This document shows positions 39,622-47,660 of a stretch of 64,000 nucleotides of DNA, piece after piece. The stretch comes from Chrysomallon squamiferum. Taxonomy: Eukaryota > Mollusca > Gastropoda > Neomphalida > Peltospiridae. The first letter of the stretch is position 1. Each line of letters opens with the position of its first letter. The DNA lies in NCBI GenBank assembly GCA_012295275.1, contig CM022667.1, forward strand, positions 8,477,038 through 8,541,037, read 5' to 3'. The notes under the pieces are model-generated. The model was not told the DNA's origin. It searched no databases and saw only the letters and a list, made by a program, of their open reading frames with translations. The translations under genes and the position numbers were made by a program.

Positions 39622-42600
39622 CCATAGAACAGTATCATTTGAAAAATTAAATGTCTGCAGTAACAACAACTGAACAAAATAAATGAATGTAATTTACAGG
39701 TACAGGTACTAGAACATCACAATTACTGACAGTTGTAGACTCAGGTCAGATTTTGTTAAAATATCATTCATCATTGTTAATTTATTTTAATGTTCTTGTT
39801 TATTTTCCCCAATTAGCAGTGTTATCACTGCAGTAAGAGGTGGGCAGGGGCAGGAGAGATCATTCATTCCTAGGGTTCATAAAAGCAAATGATAGTTTTG
39901 ATGTCCATCTCAGATTGGCTCTTTGCACCATAACAAAATGCACTTAAGACATTCACTAACCATCTAAAGCTGCCAAATATCAAGAGCATGCAGGATCTTT
40001 TGACATTTGGACTGAAACAAGAGCCTCAACTTCCAAAAACCACTGGATGCCATAGGTGGTCCCAACTCTCAGTCTTGTGAACCAAAGCTGTTTTGGGGTA
40101 CTTGCCTACAATGGGCAATGAAAAAAGTCCAGTGTATATTCTTTACTTAATAAAGTATAACAGTAATAAATCATAATGAGAGGTTTCATGAAGGTTATCA
40201 TTTTCTAGGTGATGTTTTTTAGTACATTAAATTTAAAACCATTCAGGGGATTGAGTGATTAATAATAAACTACAAACGCAAGTAAGTCACTGTAAAAGTT
40301 TCTGTGTTTAAAAAAAAAATTATATGAGTCAAATGATTTGCTACATGCATTTCCTTTGATTGTTTATTTTACTGTTGTACTTTATTATTGTTCTCGTATA
40401 TGGCAGCAGTATAAATCTCTGATGAAATATTTTGCAGTTATGTTTTGTTTTTTTACATATTGTTTTATCTGAGTTCATTGGCTGGATATTTCATTCTCTT
40501 GCATGATGATAATGAATTATTTAACTATGGATTTTTCTAAATAAAAAGTAATTTCCTTCGTTAGACAAAAGAAAATTAACATTTTCTTTCTTTTAAAATT
40601 TATGGATTTTGCATATGCTATGTAATGTTCATAATATATTTTATAAAGACAAATTAATCAGCTATTTAAATGTTAATATTTTAACCTTTTAATTTAATAT
40701 TGCTATTTATTATTATAGTAAATAAAAATAAATTGCTACAGATCAGAGAAAAATGTTAATATGAAACATATTAGGAAATAACATATGTTGAAAGTTACTG
40801 CTTGTAACTCAACCATAAGTAGTTAACTGAATCAGTAGTTGTATTTAATAGGGACACCAGCACATAAGAAAAGAAGGTCATCATCAGTTCCATTACCTGG
40901 GAGGCATGGGTCTTTCAGTAATTTTTGGAGAAAGATGTTTTACACAGGTTTTTAAACTGTTAGCGTTTTCTTCTGTTGTTTTTTTTTAAACAAAAAGTTT
41001 ATAAAGAACAACTATACTGACAGGGTTTTCAAAAAATAAAGCTGCCAGGCAGTAACTCTTAACTGACTGCATTTTTCAGTTAAAGGAGAGAAATGATGTT
41101 GTTCACAAGATATTTATAAGCATATTTGAAAGCCACTTTTCAAATTTTGGAAAAGGTCTCCAGGACAAATTGTAATTTATGATTATGCAAACAGTTTTTC
41201 ACACTGATCTGTTCACAGAAAACACAGTAATCAAGAGAATGAATATCCACATGTCTAAAATTCATTTAGTGAATTTCATGTGCTTAACATCCAAAAGCAG
41301 ATGACTGAAATATTAATCTTGATATGTTTAAACAAACATTAATTTTGTTGAAGAAGATCAAGACAAATTTTTATTTGACCAAGATTTGATTGCTAATCTG
41401 AACAGTGAAGATCTGTTTGGATCTTGCCAATATCAGTCATAACAACAGAAGCAAAATTTCCTGGTAACATTGTCTGACTACTATTCGGTTGTAACAGTTT
41501 TGCAAATTGGAACTGATAATTGAAATATTTACAAGAATAAGTTACTGCGACATACTTTCACTTTCTGCATTAAAATATAAACTTTCTTTTGAAATTACCT
41601 TTTTCCTTCATTTTTTTTTTTTTCTTTTCTTTTTTTATTCTTTAGTGTTTTAAGTTATGAGCTAAATGTATTTTTTGGAAAAGTGTGAAATTAATTATGA
41701 GCGAAATAAAAAAAATTATTTTATTTATTTAAATCTTTTTTTTTATTAGTATTTGTCATGGAGACTTTATTTTGATTTTCAGGGGAAACTGTGGCCTTTT
41801 CAGTATAGTATTCCTAAATATTTTCAGTATTATTATTTTATATTAATTGAAGTCAGTTGTTATTTTTATTTTTAGTGATTTTTGACTTATGGATAGATAA
41901 ATACCTCTTTTTTTTCTTTTTTTTTTTAATGTTTTTTATAATTAATTTTCATAATCTTTTTATAAAGATATATAAAAGAATATTTAATTCTTTCTTTCTT
42001 ATTTTCTTCTTTAGGTTGAAAACTTCTATCCCTTTCAAAAGGCAGTACTGAGTAAAATGTACACATTAAGAGTAAACTTTATGGGATTTAATACCTGAAA
42101 ATAATAAGATTATAAAATATGCAAAGCAGTCAGTAGTTTAGCTTTTGTTTTCATTATCAGTGAAAAAGATTATCTTAAGAAATCAATTTTATATTTATAA
42201 TTTTCATCACAATTCTTAATAAACAAAAAAAAAAAACACTAAAAACAAAAAACAAAAAAAAAACAATTAAAGAAACAAGAAACACACTAACTTTGATAAA
42301 GATAAATTAAAAAAAAAAAACAGAGGTTCTTAAAATTTTTAAAAACAGCATGCTCTCAATTGTTCCATTGTTTTTCTTTTCTATTTTCTTTTTGTTTTCT
42401 GCAGAAAATTACAAAATTATTATAATTTATTATCAATTCATTTTACTTCTGCTATGTGTTTTCCTTTAAATCAGTAGCATATAATAAACAAAAGGGCATG
42501 CTATTTCATCATTTAAATTTAATTAACTATTTTCAAAAATGTTGTATTTATAATAATAATAAGTCCAGATGGTATCAATTTCAAAATAAATGATATTAGA

Positions 42601-43224
42601 TCAAAATAAATAAAAAATAATAATAAAAATATAAATAAATAAATAAATAAATATATAAATATTAATAATAATAATAATAAAGTTTTGTTTTTCTTAGTGT
42701 TAAATAATAATTATATGTATATTGTTACACGTTGATAAAATTATGTAATTATATTTACCAGGTGTAACTGTTGGAAAACGAATTGTACACAGTGCGCGTA
42801 GTGGTATGCAGAACATTTCTAATTTAAAAAAAAATATTTTTGTTTATTTGTCTGGGTTTTTAATTTTTTGGTTTGGTTTGGTTTGGTTATTTGATTTTTT
42901 TCTCTTATTTGTATTCCTTTTTGTTCTCATTGTAACATATCTTGTTTTCAGTGTGTAAATCACGTTTGTGAGCATTTATGTGTAATAGAATAACACATAC
43001 TCATAATAATTATACATTCTTCAGATAAATACGCATGGGGAGGTAAAATATGTACATTTTGACTTCTTACTTTTATTATTATTACTTCTTTACTTATAAA
43101 AAAGGCATTAATTGCAAATTTTCTTAGAGTAACTTTTCCTTCTAAACAAACTTTAAATTATTTAGAAATTAATGTACACAAAAAAAAGACATTGTGTGTT
43201 TTTGTTTCATTTATTATTAAATTA

Positions 43225-43279
<55 letters not shown>

Positions 43280-46200
43280 TTTGCCTGATTTTTGTGAGGT
43301 TTTCTTATATGAAAGTGCAGAAAACACCCAACAGTCTTATGACATGTTACCAGATTTAATAATATTACATAATATTGTTATCTGTGTATAATTAATATTT
43401 GGCTGAAACAGGAACTATGAAAGGAGATCTTGCATCAGTAGACAAGACTCCTCATAGACAATTATCAGGTGGTGGAGAAGCTGACAGTGAGTAAAGGCAA
43501 CTTGATTTAGTGTTTAGAATGCTTCAGCTTATCAGCCATCATTTAGAAAGGAATGGGAAAAAAAATCATCAGAATTTTAGAATGAGCTCTAATAGAATAT
43601 CTGATCTAAAAGCTGTGAGCACAGAATTTAATATGCTCTGTTGTAGTCAACTCTTGGTCATATTTTTCTTACAGAGCTGACTTCTAGCCAGTTTTAAAAA
43701 CATACAGTTTGCATTTCTTAAGAGCTTTGAATTAATACTTGAGCTAGAATGATTTATTATGACAAAAAGCTGCAGCAACACACAGTGTATCACGTCTTTG
43801 AAAATAACAAAAGAATTACATGATCATTTAAAAAATATATATATTATTCTTACTATTTTGTCATCAAAGCAAAATGTTTAAAATAGATTTATTAATGACT
43901 GTAAATTGTAAATTATTTTATTTTTCACTTATGGTCTTTGAACAGAATTAAAAAAAACAAAAGCTGAGGTTGTCCCTGCAGTACAGAGTAAGTGTTTTCA
44001 GTTTGTGGGTGTTTAACTGGCAGTGTGATATTAACACAACTGAGAATGAGAGATTAAACCCTCTTTCTTTTGTTTCTGAACAAAAGAAAAAACAACAAAA
44101 AACTGTGATATTTATTCAAGGTTCTGTCTTATGCTAACTGTTTGAAAGTGGGATTTGATTGTTTAACAGGTAACAAGAAACTGTGTTTTGTGAAAAAAAA
44201 AAAATAAAACAATATCATGAAATGTATTCATCTATATTTAGTGTAAGTTTTATAGTTCTACATTAACATACTTTCTGGTTATACTGGCTGTGTTTAATTG
44301 CTAATTATAGTGCAGTATCTATTGCTGTTCCAGAAATGATCATGTTATGCTTAGAAAAAAAATGTATGAAAACTAATCAAGTTACTGCTTAACAAAAGCT
44401 TTATCAGAAAACAAGACTGGCAGTGGCTGAATTAAATTTAATCTTTTTTTTTTTTTTTTTTTTTTTTACTTAGAAATATTTTGTTACATTCTAGTGATGT
44501 TGACAGAAAAATGTATATGAATATTAATTTTTAATATTATTTTTATTGTTTATCATTTATTTATTTATTTATTTATTTTATTTATTATTATTATTTTTTT
44601 TTATTTAAACTTGATTATTTCATTAGATCTTCTTAATTATTATCATTTCTGGTGTAGTAATTTATTGCAAGTAGAATTTAATAGCTGTTGGTTTGGGCTT
44701 ATTTATTTGCTGAATTGTTTGATTTTCATAATTCAGGTAAGTGAACAGTAACTGTCTATTTAATAAAACAAATTCTATTTCGATATTTCACATTTCATTT
44801 ATCTTATGTTTAACAGAAATTATTCCAGGTGAAATGATAGGAAAGTTATCAGTTACAGAATTATTTATTATTGATTTGTGTTTTCACTAAAAAGCTGGTT
44901 TAAGTATCGTTTTACTCATAGATTTTTATTTCTTGGACATTAAAATTTTTATTACAAATTTTCATGAATTATGCTTGCTAATTAATGTAAAAACCAGATT
45001 TTTCTTAAAGATACTTCTGTGTATATATATATATGTATGTATATGTGTGTGTGTGTGGGAATAATATATATATTTATATATTTCATTGTTATCTGTTTCT
45101 TTATTTCTTTATATCTTTTTAATTTATTAGTTACTGTCCTCATAAATGTTCACAGGGACACTGTAGGTTTAGCCATGTCAGATTTAGCATTTTGCCTCCT
45201 GATATTTTAATAATTTATTTAGAATTATTTTCAATGTTGGTTTTTTCTATTTTTATTATTATTATTTTTTTAAATATCATTAAAAGCAATCCATTACAAA
45301 ATGTCTTCTCTTTATTTGTTCTTATAAAAGTTTATTACTTTTAATTTGTTTTTGTTTTTTTAAAGGATTTATATAACATGGATTTAAATTGAGATTAACC
45401 GTGACAAAAAATTAATAAAAGTTTAACTTTTTAAAGGGATCCTATCCATTTATTATTTTTAGTTAAAATTTAATATCAGGAAATATATATATTTTTTGTG
45501 TCTGTTACATTACACACAAACACACTGTTTATTTTTAACAGTTTGAACATTGTTAATTATTCCTCTTCTACCATTATTCTATGGCTGTAGTCTGCATTTT
45601 ATATAAACTAAATAAATTGTACTTTTTCTTCAAAGATGATTAAAGACAGTGCTTCTGCTAATAAAAACATAAAAAAAGTATTGTGTTTTGTTTACAGGTG
45701 AAAGTAGACGAGGGAAAGTGCTGGACAAACCAAAGACAGAGGCAAAAGATAAAAAGGTAACTCCAGCGAAAGACCCTAAGGCAGCCAAAGGTGGAAAAGA
45801 GGTAACATCACCCAGAACAAAATTAAACAGCTGATCAGAAACAAAACATTTTCTCTAACCCTTGCTGTTTTGTGAATTGCAGGTTCATCCATGTTCACCA
45901 CCACAGCAGTCTTATCCTTTTTTTAAATAAATTTTTCTGATTGTTTTGTTTTTGAATCAAAGAAACTGATACTTTTGTTTACAACATTTCAGTCAGTTCA
46001 CTAATGTATTTAGTAACTGATAATATTCATACTATTTTCAGACACCGAAACCTGACCTGAAGCAAAAATCTGGATCTGCTCTGAAGAAAGGACCCTCTCG
46101 TAGTTCCACAGTAACACCAGGCCCTCAGCCGGTGACTCCTACAGGAGACAGGGTTCCAACTCCAGAGAGTGTTTCACAAAGTCCTCTATTAGACATTGAT

Positions 46201-46988
46201 CCCCAGCTAGAAAGAAAATACAAAGAAAAACTTTATACTCGGGTATGTTCTTTGTTATTATTTTTTTACACCTAATTCTGATTTGTTTCTCGTAATTTTT
46301 AGCAGTTATTGTGAAAACAGTTTATAAAGAATTACATACCTTTACAACATGATTTAATATTTCAAAATTAGGTATGCAAGACCTGTAATAATACCATGTT
46401 TATTGAAACTGAAATTAAGTGAGATCCTTTATTTAATATGAGTTTAATATTTTTAAGACAAAAACAATTCATATTATTGTTCTTCATAATGTCTAAATTT
46501 TTATAACATATATATACATACACAAAGAGTTTTCCATATGTAGGAATAGGAGGGTGGCCCACCCTGCCCCTATTTCTGGCCATCCTTGTGCCCAAAATTC
46601 AGAAAATGCCCATCCTCACTTGCCTGAATTCTCAATAAAATGTGCCAAGAATTGTTGCAATATTGCCTCAATAGACCAATAAACAAATACAAATGACATT
46701 TTTTAGTGCCAGTAAACAAATACAAAAGGCACGTTTAGCTCACAAAAGTTTAGACCTTGTCAAGTCTGCCCTTTTGAAGACAGGTAATAATGAAAAAAAT
46801 GCCTCTTTTTCAGTCTGGGGGAAACACTTTGCATGCATACATATAAATATTTTATTGAAAACATGTAAACAAAAATGTATTGTTTCTTTATTTTGTAGGT
46901 GTATACAATACTAAGTAATTTTGTGGAAAATATGGACAGTGCCTTCAGTGCATTACGAGACAACACCAGTTTACCATCACCAACATAA
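22179..46988 (+). CDS. MYCBPAP: MYCBP-associated protein, 26-exon gene (two exons out of frame as written)
   Basis: Joined exons encode about 1,000 codons, close to the vertebrate family length. Order: a basic Ser/Lys-rich N-terminus (exons 1-3); the core VRKVKPAEDWDKPKPKV, DYSGFAGPRYNPDGSV and NALMNWQRKMRERK, LLQKKPEDLAMNQADNYR, YRVGSEFW and KGYPPPVEHVGIPQS, and GWTWEPNYTAPVRYPWHKAP (exons 4-11); FGPSLLFAGQPAQW opening an Ig-like ASH/MSP-type beta domain (exons 13-15); IIYHHATVEQL, LMADALDDIVGES-like and GLPERDWDDLE (exons 17-19); a variable linker; and a conserved tail LYTR|VYTILSNFVENMDSAF. The family (PF14646) binds MYCBP/AMY-1 and is known from testis and the flagellar central apparatus. 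Phases agree at every junction except within exons 8 and 16. Exon boundaries were read by eye. Confidence 0.93.
22360..26839. other. MYCBPAP intron 1: no exon seen
   Basis: 4.5 kb, AT-rich. It contains (GT)n 24855-24891, TTTA and ATT tracts, and a GC-richer patch at 25125-25215 that on the minus strand looks faintly like a degenerate tRNA-derived SINE head (CATGAGGTC, GAGATCC) but lacks a convincing A/B box pair. Open frames at 24080-24283 and 24371-24571 show no family features. Confidence 0.5.
26840..27013 (+). CDS. MYCBPAP: MYCBPAP exon 2
   Basis: Acceptor aattatcag|TCATGCTG and donor TTAA|gtatgt; 174 bases, phase 1 in and out. It encodes a basic Ser/Lys-rich stretch (MLHPRKYTSSQKPVKDRSRD and onward). 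The ATG at 26842 could itself start translation if an untranslated leader splices here. Confidence 0.75.
27179..27923 (+). mobile_element. Tigger/pogo-type DNA transposon, internally deleted
   Basis: The ends are inverted: AGTGGTACCTCGACTTA at the left, and the complement of TACCTTGACTTATGAG at the right (..CTCATAAGTCAAGGTACCGCTG). Each side is flanked by TA, the pogo/Tc1-mariner target. Inside, a frame at about 27400-27660 encodes a CENP-B/Psq-type helix-turn-helix start (KKKMQIMSIELKHEIIEKHE, then STILKQKESIKA, KGVKIISKL). The rest of a transposase, including the DDE catalytic domain, is missing. GAGTTACGAGC words occur near both ends. It sits in MYCBPAP intron 2, and a (TA)n tract follows at 27924-27953. 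Confidence 0.85.
29253..29407 (+). CDS. MYCBPAP: MYCBPAP exon 3
   Basis: Acceptor ttattgcag|ATCGATTG in phase 1. It encodes NRLKKGKRDGTPEKSRTPSQ, then YIWNEEIEKLQIKDEELVK. Two donors fit phase 0: CTT|gtaaag after 29401 and AAG|gttcag after 29407. I chose the second, which keeps Val-Lys before LHEPKPP. Confidence 0.8.
29741..30388. mobile_element. TIR-bordered element of about 650 bp in MYCBPAP intron 3
   Basis: The segment 29741-29812 (AGGAAAAATAGTCACAGAAA, later AAGGAAAAAAGTCAGA) is the diverged inverse of 30330-30388 (TTGTGACTTTTTTCCC, later CTGTGACTTTTTTCC). Alignment holds over about 55-60 bases, with the two GTCACAG/GTCA words in order. The interior has one 74-residue open frame with no recognised domain. 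It looks like a MITE or non-autonomous DNA element; no target duplication could be fixed by eye. Confidence 0.6.
31023..31132 (+). CDS. MYCBPAP: MYCBPAP exon 4
   Basis: Acceptor gctgttacag|CTACATG in phase 0; donor AAAGT|gtgagt in phase 2. It encodes LHEPKPPSESKPTPVTAN and VLVRKVKPAEDWDKPKPK, the start of the conserved family core. Confidence 0.9.
31427..31485 (+). CDS. MYCBPAP: MYCBPAP exon 5
   Basis: Acceptor ttttccag|TTTGACAG and donor TCAG|gtaagc; 59 bases. It encodes VLTVAKPAPLDAPVKPLDYS with the Gly codon split at the 3' end. Confidence 0.92.
31909..32015 (+). CDS. MYCBPAP: MYCBPAP exon 6
   Basis: Acceptor cattccag|GTTTTGC and donor TTAATA|gtaaga, phase 1 in and 0 out. It encodes the hallmark GFAGPRYNPDGSVISYSIL followed by GSYKDFHKEAIKHGDLI. 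Confidence 0.93.
32334..32505 (+). CDS. MYCBPAP: MYCBPAP exon 7
   Basis: Acceptor tttgtcag|GATCTG in phase 0. It encodes DLPLPKPDDVLDETPTVKYE through NALMNWQRKMRERKLQQGYI. I place the donor at TCCA|gtttag (phase 1), which gives Lys-Leu-Leu-Gln across the junction. The nearby TTTA|gtatgg would put exon 8 in a non-family frame. Confidence 0.87.
32826..32946 (+). CDS. MYCBPAP: MYCBPAP exon 8, with one extra base and an in-frame stop
   Basis: Acceptor atttcag|AACTGC and donor GGAT|gtcagt. It reads LLQKKPEDLAMNQADNYR, meets TAA at 32882-32884, then resumes one frame over as NIQEERYIIDRTIPLIEEGK, both parts matching the family. The exon is 121 bases. The phases of exons 7 and 9 demand a length one shorter, so the excess base lies within CGCTAAC at about 32880-32885. 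Nothing else in the exon is damaged. Confidence 0.9.
33152..33215 (+). CDS. MYCBPAP: MYCBPAP exon 9
   Basis: Acceptor tatatag|ATCGAG and donor ATTCA|gtaagt; 64 bases. It encodes YRVGSEFWSQQEQFGDDIKG, where the first Tyr is built across the junction. Confidence 0.92.
33503..33585 (+). CDS. MYCBPAP: MYCBPAP exon 10
   Basis: Acceptor gttttgcag|TATGAC and donor AAAAAG|gtaata; 83 bases. It encodes MTLTQTQKGYPPPVEHVG then IPQSVRLEKG. Confidence 0.93.
33728..33849 (+). CDS. MYCBPAP: MYCBPAP exon 11
   Basis: Acceptor aattttag|GATGGA and donor CGACCA|gtgagt; 122 bases. It encodes WTWEPNYTAPVRYPWHKAPY then YEKRKKQLRKVINELDSHRP, ending in phase 0. Confidence 0.93.
34347..34468 (+). CDS. MYCBPAP: MYCBPAP exon 12
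   Basis: Acceptor ttttag|GATTTT and donor GAAAG|gtttta; 122 bases, phase 0 in and 2 out. It encodes DFDRLEVIGQNPSKEDDRDM then an acidic helical stretch ending in ETPMIE. Confidence 0.9.
35450..35669 (+). CDS. MYCBPAP: MYCBPAP exon 13: start of the Ig-like domain
   Basis: Acceptor ttttcag|AGAGGC and donor TGGAAA|gtaagt; 220 bases. It encodes FGPSLLFAGQPAQWVG and then RVTFESYTGDRVMSHLEIIN with DGTTSVYFDWK. The pattern of beta strands followed by N-(D/E)-G-T is what ASH/MSP-type domains of ciliary proteins show. Confidence 0.94.
35977..36049 (+). CDS. MYCBPAP: MYCBPAP exon 14
   Basis: Acceptor atttcag|CAAATA and donor CAATG|gtgagt; 73 bases, phase 0 in and 1 out. It encodes QIPRDNPFDLVKPKIQRFYF then NNSN, continuing the Ig-like fold. 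Confidence 0.92.
36299..36486 (+). CDS. MYCBPAP: MYCBPAP exon 15: end of the Ig-like domain
   Basis: Acceptor tgttctag|GTGTAA and donor ATTCAG|gtagaa; 188 bases. It encodes GVILPGETMKFPFVFKSPNA then GVFSEQWKFETRPVLIGG and LIVTLRGVALQ. The PGE...FPF.F and W...T.P.L motifs are the classic closing strands of this domain type. Confidence 0.94.
36923..37022 (+). CDS. MYCBPAP: MYCBPAP exon 16, frame broken as written
   Basis: Acceptor tattgcag|CAAGAA in phase 0 and donor TATGGG|gtctgt. The incoming frame reads QELLYNQIFEKWKNSLP and hits TAA at 37013-37015. The outgoing frame, which exon 17 requires, reads KEIFTRNNYG and matches the family's EEIF..N-G block just before IIYHH. The third frame contains RSP, also expected here. 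Length 100 is one over a multiple of three. The simplest reading is two single-base losses, one on each side of AGATCTCC. A truncated isoform ending at this TAA is possible but less likely. Confidence 0.75.
37486..37599 (+). CDS. MYCBPAP: MYCBPAP exon 17
   Basis: Acceptor ttaacag|ATCATC and donor ACAGAT|gtttgt; 114 bases, phase 0 in and out. It encodes IIYHHATVEQLKELYLQLIP then EEEREGKFWDLCIQDLTD. Confidence 0.92.
37918..38042 (+). CDS. MYCBPAP: MYCBPAP exon 18
   Basis: Acceptor atttcag|CTTGTG and donor GTTGG|gtgagt; 125 bases, phase 2 out. It encodes LVTELDEDDERKETFLITIN then EAVEKMSFCPFEATNNPLYG. Confidence 0.92.
38170..38400 (+). mobile_element. Degraded LINE 3' end (C-terminus of an endonuclease/reverse-transcriptase ORF)
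   Basis: From about 38200 the plus strand reads VWKDATGIIKSTVHWTSVGK then RKITWHRTVETDMSDMRHLG, followed by DL*EIDKEQTVVEELYYCHK and A-A-stop. This is the usual C-terminal tail of non-LTR polyproteins (HWTP.GKR..G.P..TWRRTVE..M...). It carries an internal stop and lacks the basic GRPKT segment, so it is a dead fragment inside MYCBPAP intron 18. Confidence 0.7.
38599..38708 (+). CDS. MYCBPAP: MYCBPAP exon 19
   Basis: Acceptor ttttgcag|GTATCAG and donor TTAA|gtatgt; 110 bases, phase 1 out. It encodes YQMLADALDDIVGESMLLRH then VMGLPERDWDDLESEL, the last strongly conserved block before the linker. Confidence 0.93.
39524..39619. repeat. Compound (TG)n(AG)n microsatellite in MYCBPAP intron 19
   Basis: A TG tract passes directly into an AG tract. 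The minus-strand Ser/Leu/His/Thr open frame over it is repeat-derived. Confidence 0.95.
39700..39744 (+). CDS. MYCBPAP: Candidate MYCBPAP micro-exon 19b (45 bases)
   Basis: Acceptor aatttacag|GTACAG and donor CTCAG|gtcaga bound 45 bases in phase 1 on both sides, with no stop: STGTRTSQLLTVVDS when joined to exon 19. It would be an optional in-frame cassette. Splice signals and phase support it; no family similarity does. Confidence 0.45.
39780..40851. other. MYCBPAP intron sequence with an unexplained GC-richer block
   Basis: About 39830-40130 is noticeably more GC-rich than its flanks (GAGGTGGGCAGGGGCAGG, later GGTGGTCCCAACTCTCAG) but has no open frame or inverted ends that I can find. It may be an old transposon remnant. 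The rest of the interval is AT-rich and featureless. Confidence 0.35.
40852..40917 (+). CDS. MYCBPAP: MYCBPAP exon 20 (linker)
   Basis: Acceptor tttaatag|GGACAC in phase 1. It encodes RTPAHKKRRSSSVPLPGRHG then S-F. Two donors keep phase 1: TTTCA|gtaatt after 40917 (66 bases) and ACACAG|gttttt after 40947 (96 bases, adding an aromatic-rich stretch). I prefer the shorter one for its better donor. The basic KKRRSSS motif could serve as a phosphorylation or nuclear-type signal. Confidence 0.72.
42762..42803 (+). CDS. MYCBPAP: MYCBPAP exon 21 (linker)
   Basis: Acceptor atttaccag|GTGTAA and donor AGTG|gtatgc; 42 bases, phase 1 both sides. It encodes VTVGKRIVHSARS plus junction codons. Confidence 0.7.
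43025..43042 (+). CDS. MYCBPAP: Candidate MYCBPAP micro-exon 21b (18 bases)
   Basis: Acceptor cattcttcag|ATAAAT and donor GGGGAG|gtaaaa bound only 18 bases in phase 1 on both sides, adding DKYAWG. It is GC-richer than its intron flanks and would be an optional cassette. Confidence 0.4.
43227..43280. repeat. (ATT)n microsatellite in MYCBPAP intron
   Basis: A nearly pure ATT tract about 54 bases long between linker exons 21 and 22. Confidence 0.93.
43412..43486 (+). CDS. MYCBPAP: MYCBPAP exon 22 (linker)
   Basis: Acceptor gctgaaacag|GAACTA and donor GACA|gtgagt; 75 bases, phase 1 both sides. It encodes GTMKGDLASVDKTPHRQLSG then GGEAD. Confidence 0.75.
43946..43987 (+). CDS. MYCBPAP: MYCBPAP exon 23 (linker)
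   Basis: Acceptor ttgaacag|AATTAA and donor CAGA|gtaagt; 42 bases, phase 1 both sides. It encodes KLKKTKAEVVPAVQ, a Lys-rich linker piece. Confidence 0.72.
44817..44828 (+). CDS. MYCBPAP: Possible 12-base MYCBPAP micro-exon 23b
   Basis: gtttaacag|AAATTATTCCAG|gtgaaa keeps phase 1 on both sides and would add K-I-I-P. Such short matches occur by chance in AT-rich introns. It is recorded only because it continues the phase-1 series. Confidence 0.15.
45698..45801 (+). CDS. MYCBPAP: MYCBPAP exon 24 (Lys-rich linker)
   Basis: Acceptor tttacag|GTGAAA and donor AAAGAG|gtaaca; 104 bases, phase 1 in and 0 out. It encodes ESRRGKVLDKPKTEAKDKKV then TPAKDPKAAKGGKE. An internal AAAAAG|gtaact could act as an alternative donor. 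Confidence 0.85.
46042..46242 (+). CDS. MYCBPAP: MYCBPAP exon 25
   Basis: Acceptor attttcag|ACACCG and donor ACTCGG|gtatgt; 201 bases, phase 0 both sides. It encodes a Lys/Ser/Pro-rich part (TPKPDLKQKSGSALKKGPSR, later VTPTGDRVPTPE) and ends in PQLERKYKEKLYTR, the start of the conserved C-terminal segment. Confidence 0.9.
46899..46988 (+). CDS. MYCBPAP: MYCBPAP exon 26 (last coding exon)
   Basis: Acceptor tattttgtag|GTGTAT in phase 0. It encodes VYTILSNFVENMDSAFSALR then DNTSLPSPT and TAA at 46986-46988. The L-Y..VY..L...V..M motif is the conserved family tail. Confidence 0.92.
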   Translation: MYTILSNFVENMDSAFSALRDNTSLPSPT

Positions 46989-47660
46989 ACTTACTGCTGT
47001 CAGATACAGCAATGACAGATCTGTGATACATAACTCATTGACTCTTTTTCTGTTTTATATGTCTGTCTTGATTTAACAACATTCCACTGATTAAAAACAA
47101 ATATATTTTATAAACAGTTGTAAGACTATTGACATATTGTTTTAATGTTATAAAGGAAAAATGTATTTTTGTAATAGTTGTTGACAAAAAAGTGCCAGTA
47201 TTTGAACAGTTAGAAATTCAGTGTTGAAAAGTTTACATATTAAATTTGTTTTCAGGAATAACCCATTGTTTTCAGAGTTTAATGAAATTTCTTTTCAAGT
47301 TACAAAATAATAGTATTTTGCTTTTCTGATTATAGTTTTTAAATTATTATTAACACTTATATTTATTGGTTTAAAACATAAACAAACACTAGAACAAGAT
47401 TATTAATAAATTTAAAACAGGTTAATATACAAGGAGAACAGTTATTATATATGCATTAATTTTCAAACATTTGTATGCATGTACCTATGCAGACACACAC
47501 ACACACACACACATGCACATTAAAGCACAGTTTAAGGAATGGCCACTTTCTGCTATAGTTTTTGTTTCACAGAATAAACAGGAAAGGACATTAAAGATTC
47601 TTGTTAACTAAATTTTCACAGTTTATATATATATATATATACACACACACAATAAAATGA
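46989..47660 (+). other. MYCBPAP: Probable MYCBPAP 3' UTR
   Basis: AT-rich sequence after the stop codon. Poly(A)-signal candidates are ATTAAA at 47090, AATAAA at 47405 and AATAAA at 47573. Which one is used cannot be told from sequence. Confidence 0.4.

Noticed and set aside
42016-42132. Exon after acceptor ttctttag|GTTGAAAAC
   Set aside because: Phase 1, which the neighbouring exons need, gives an immediate TGA. Phase 0 ends at a stop with no compatible donor.
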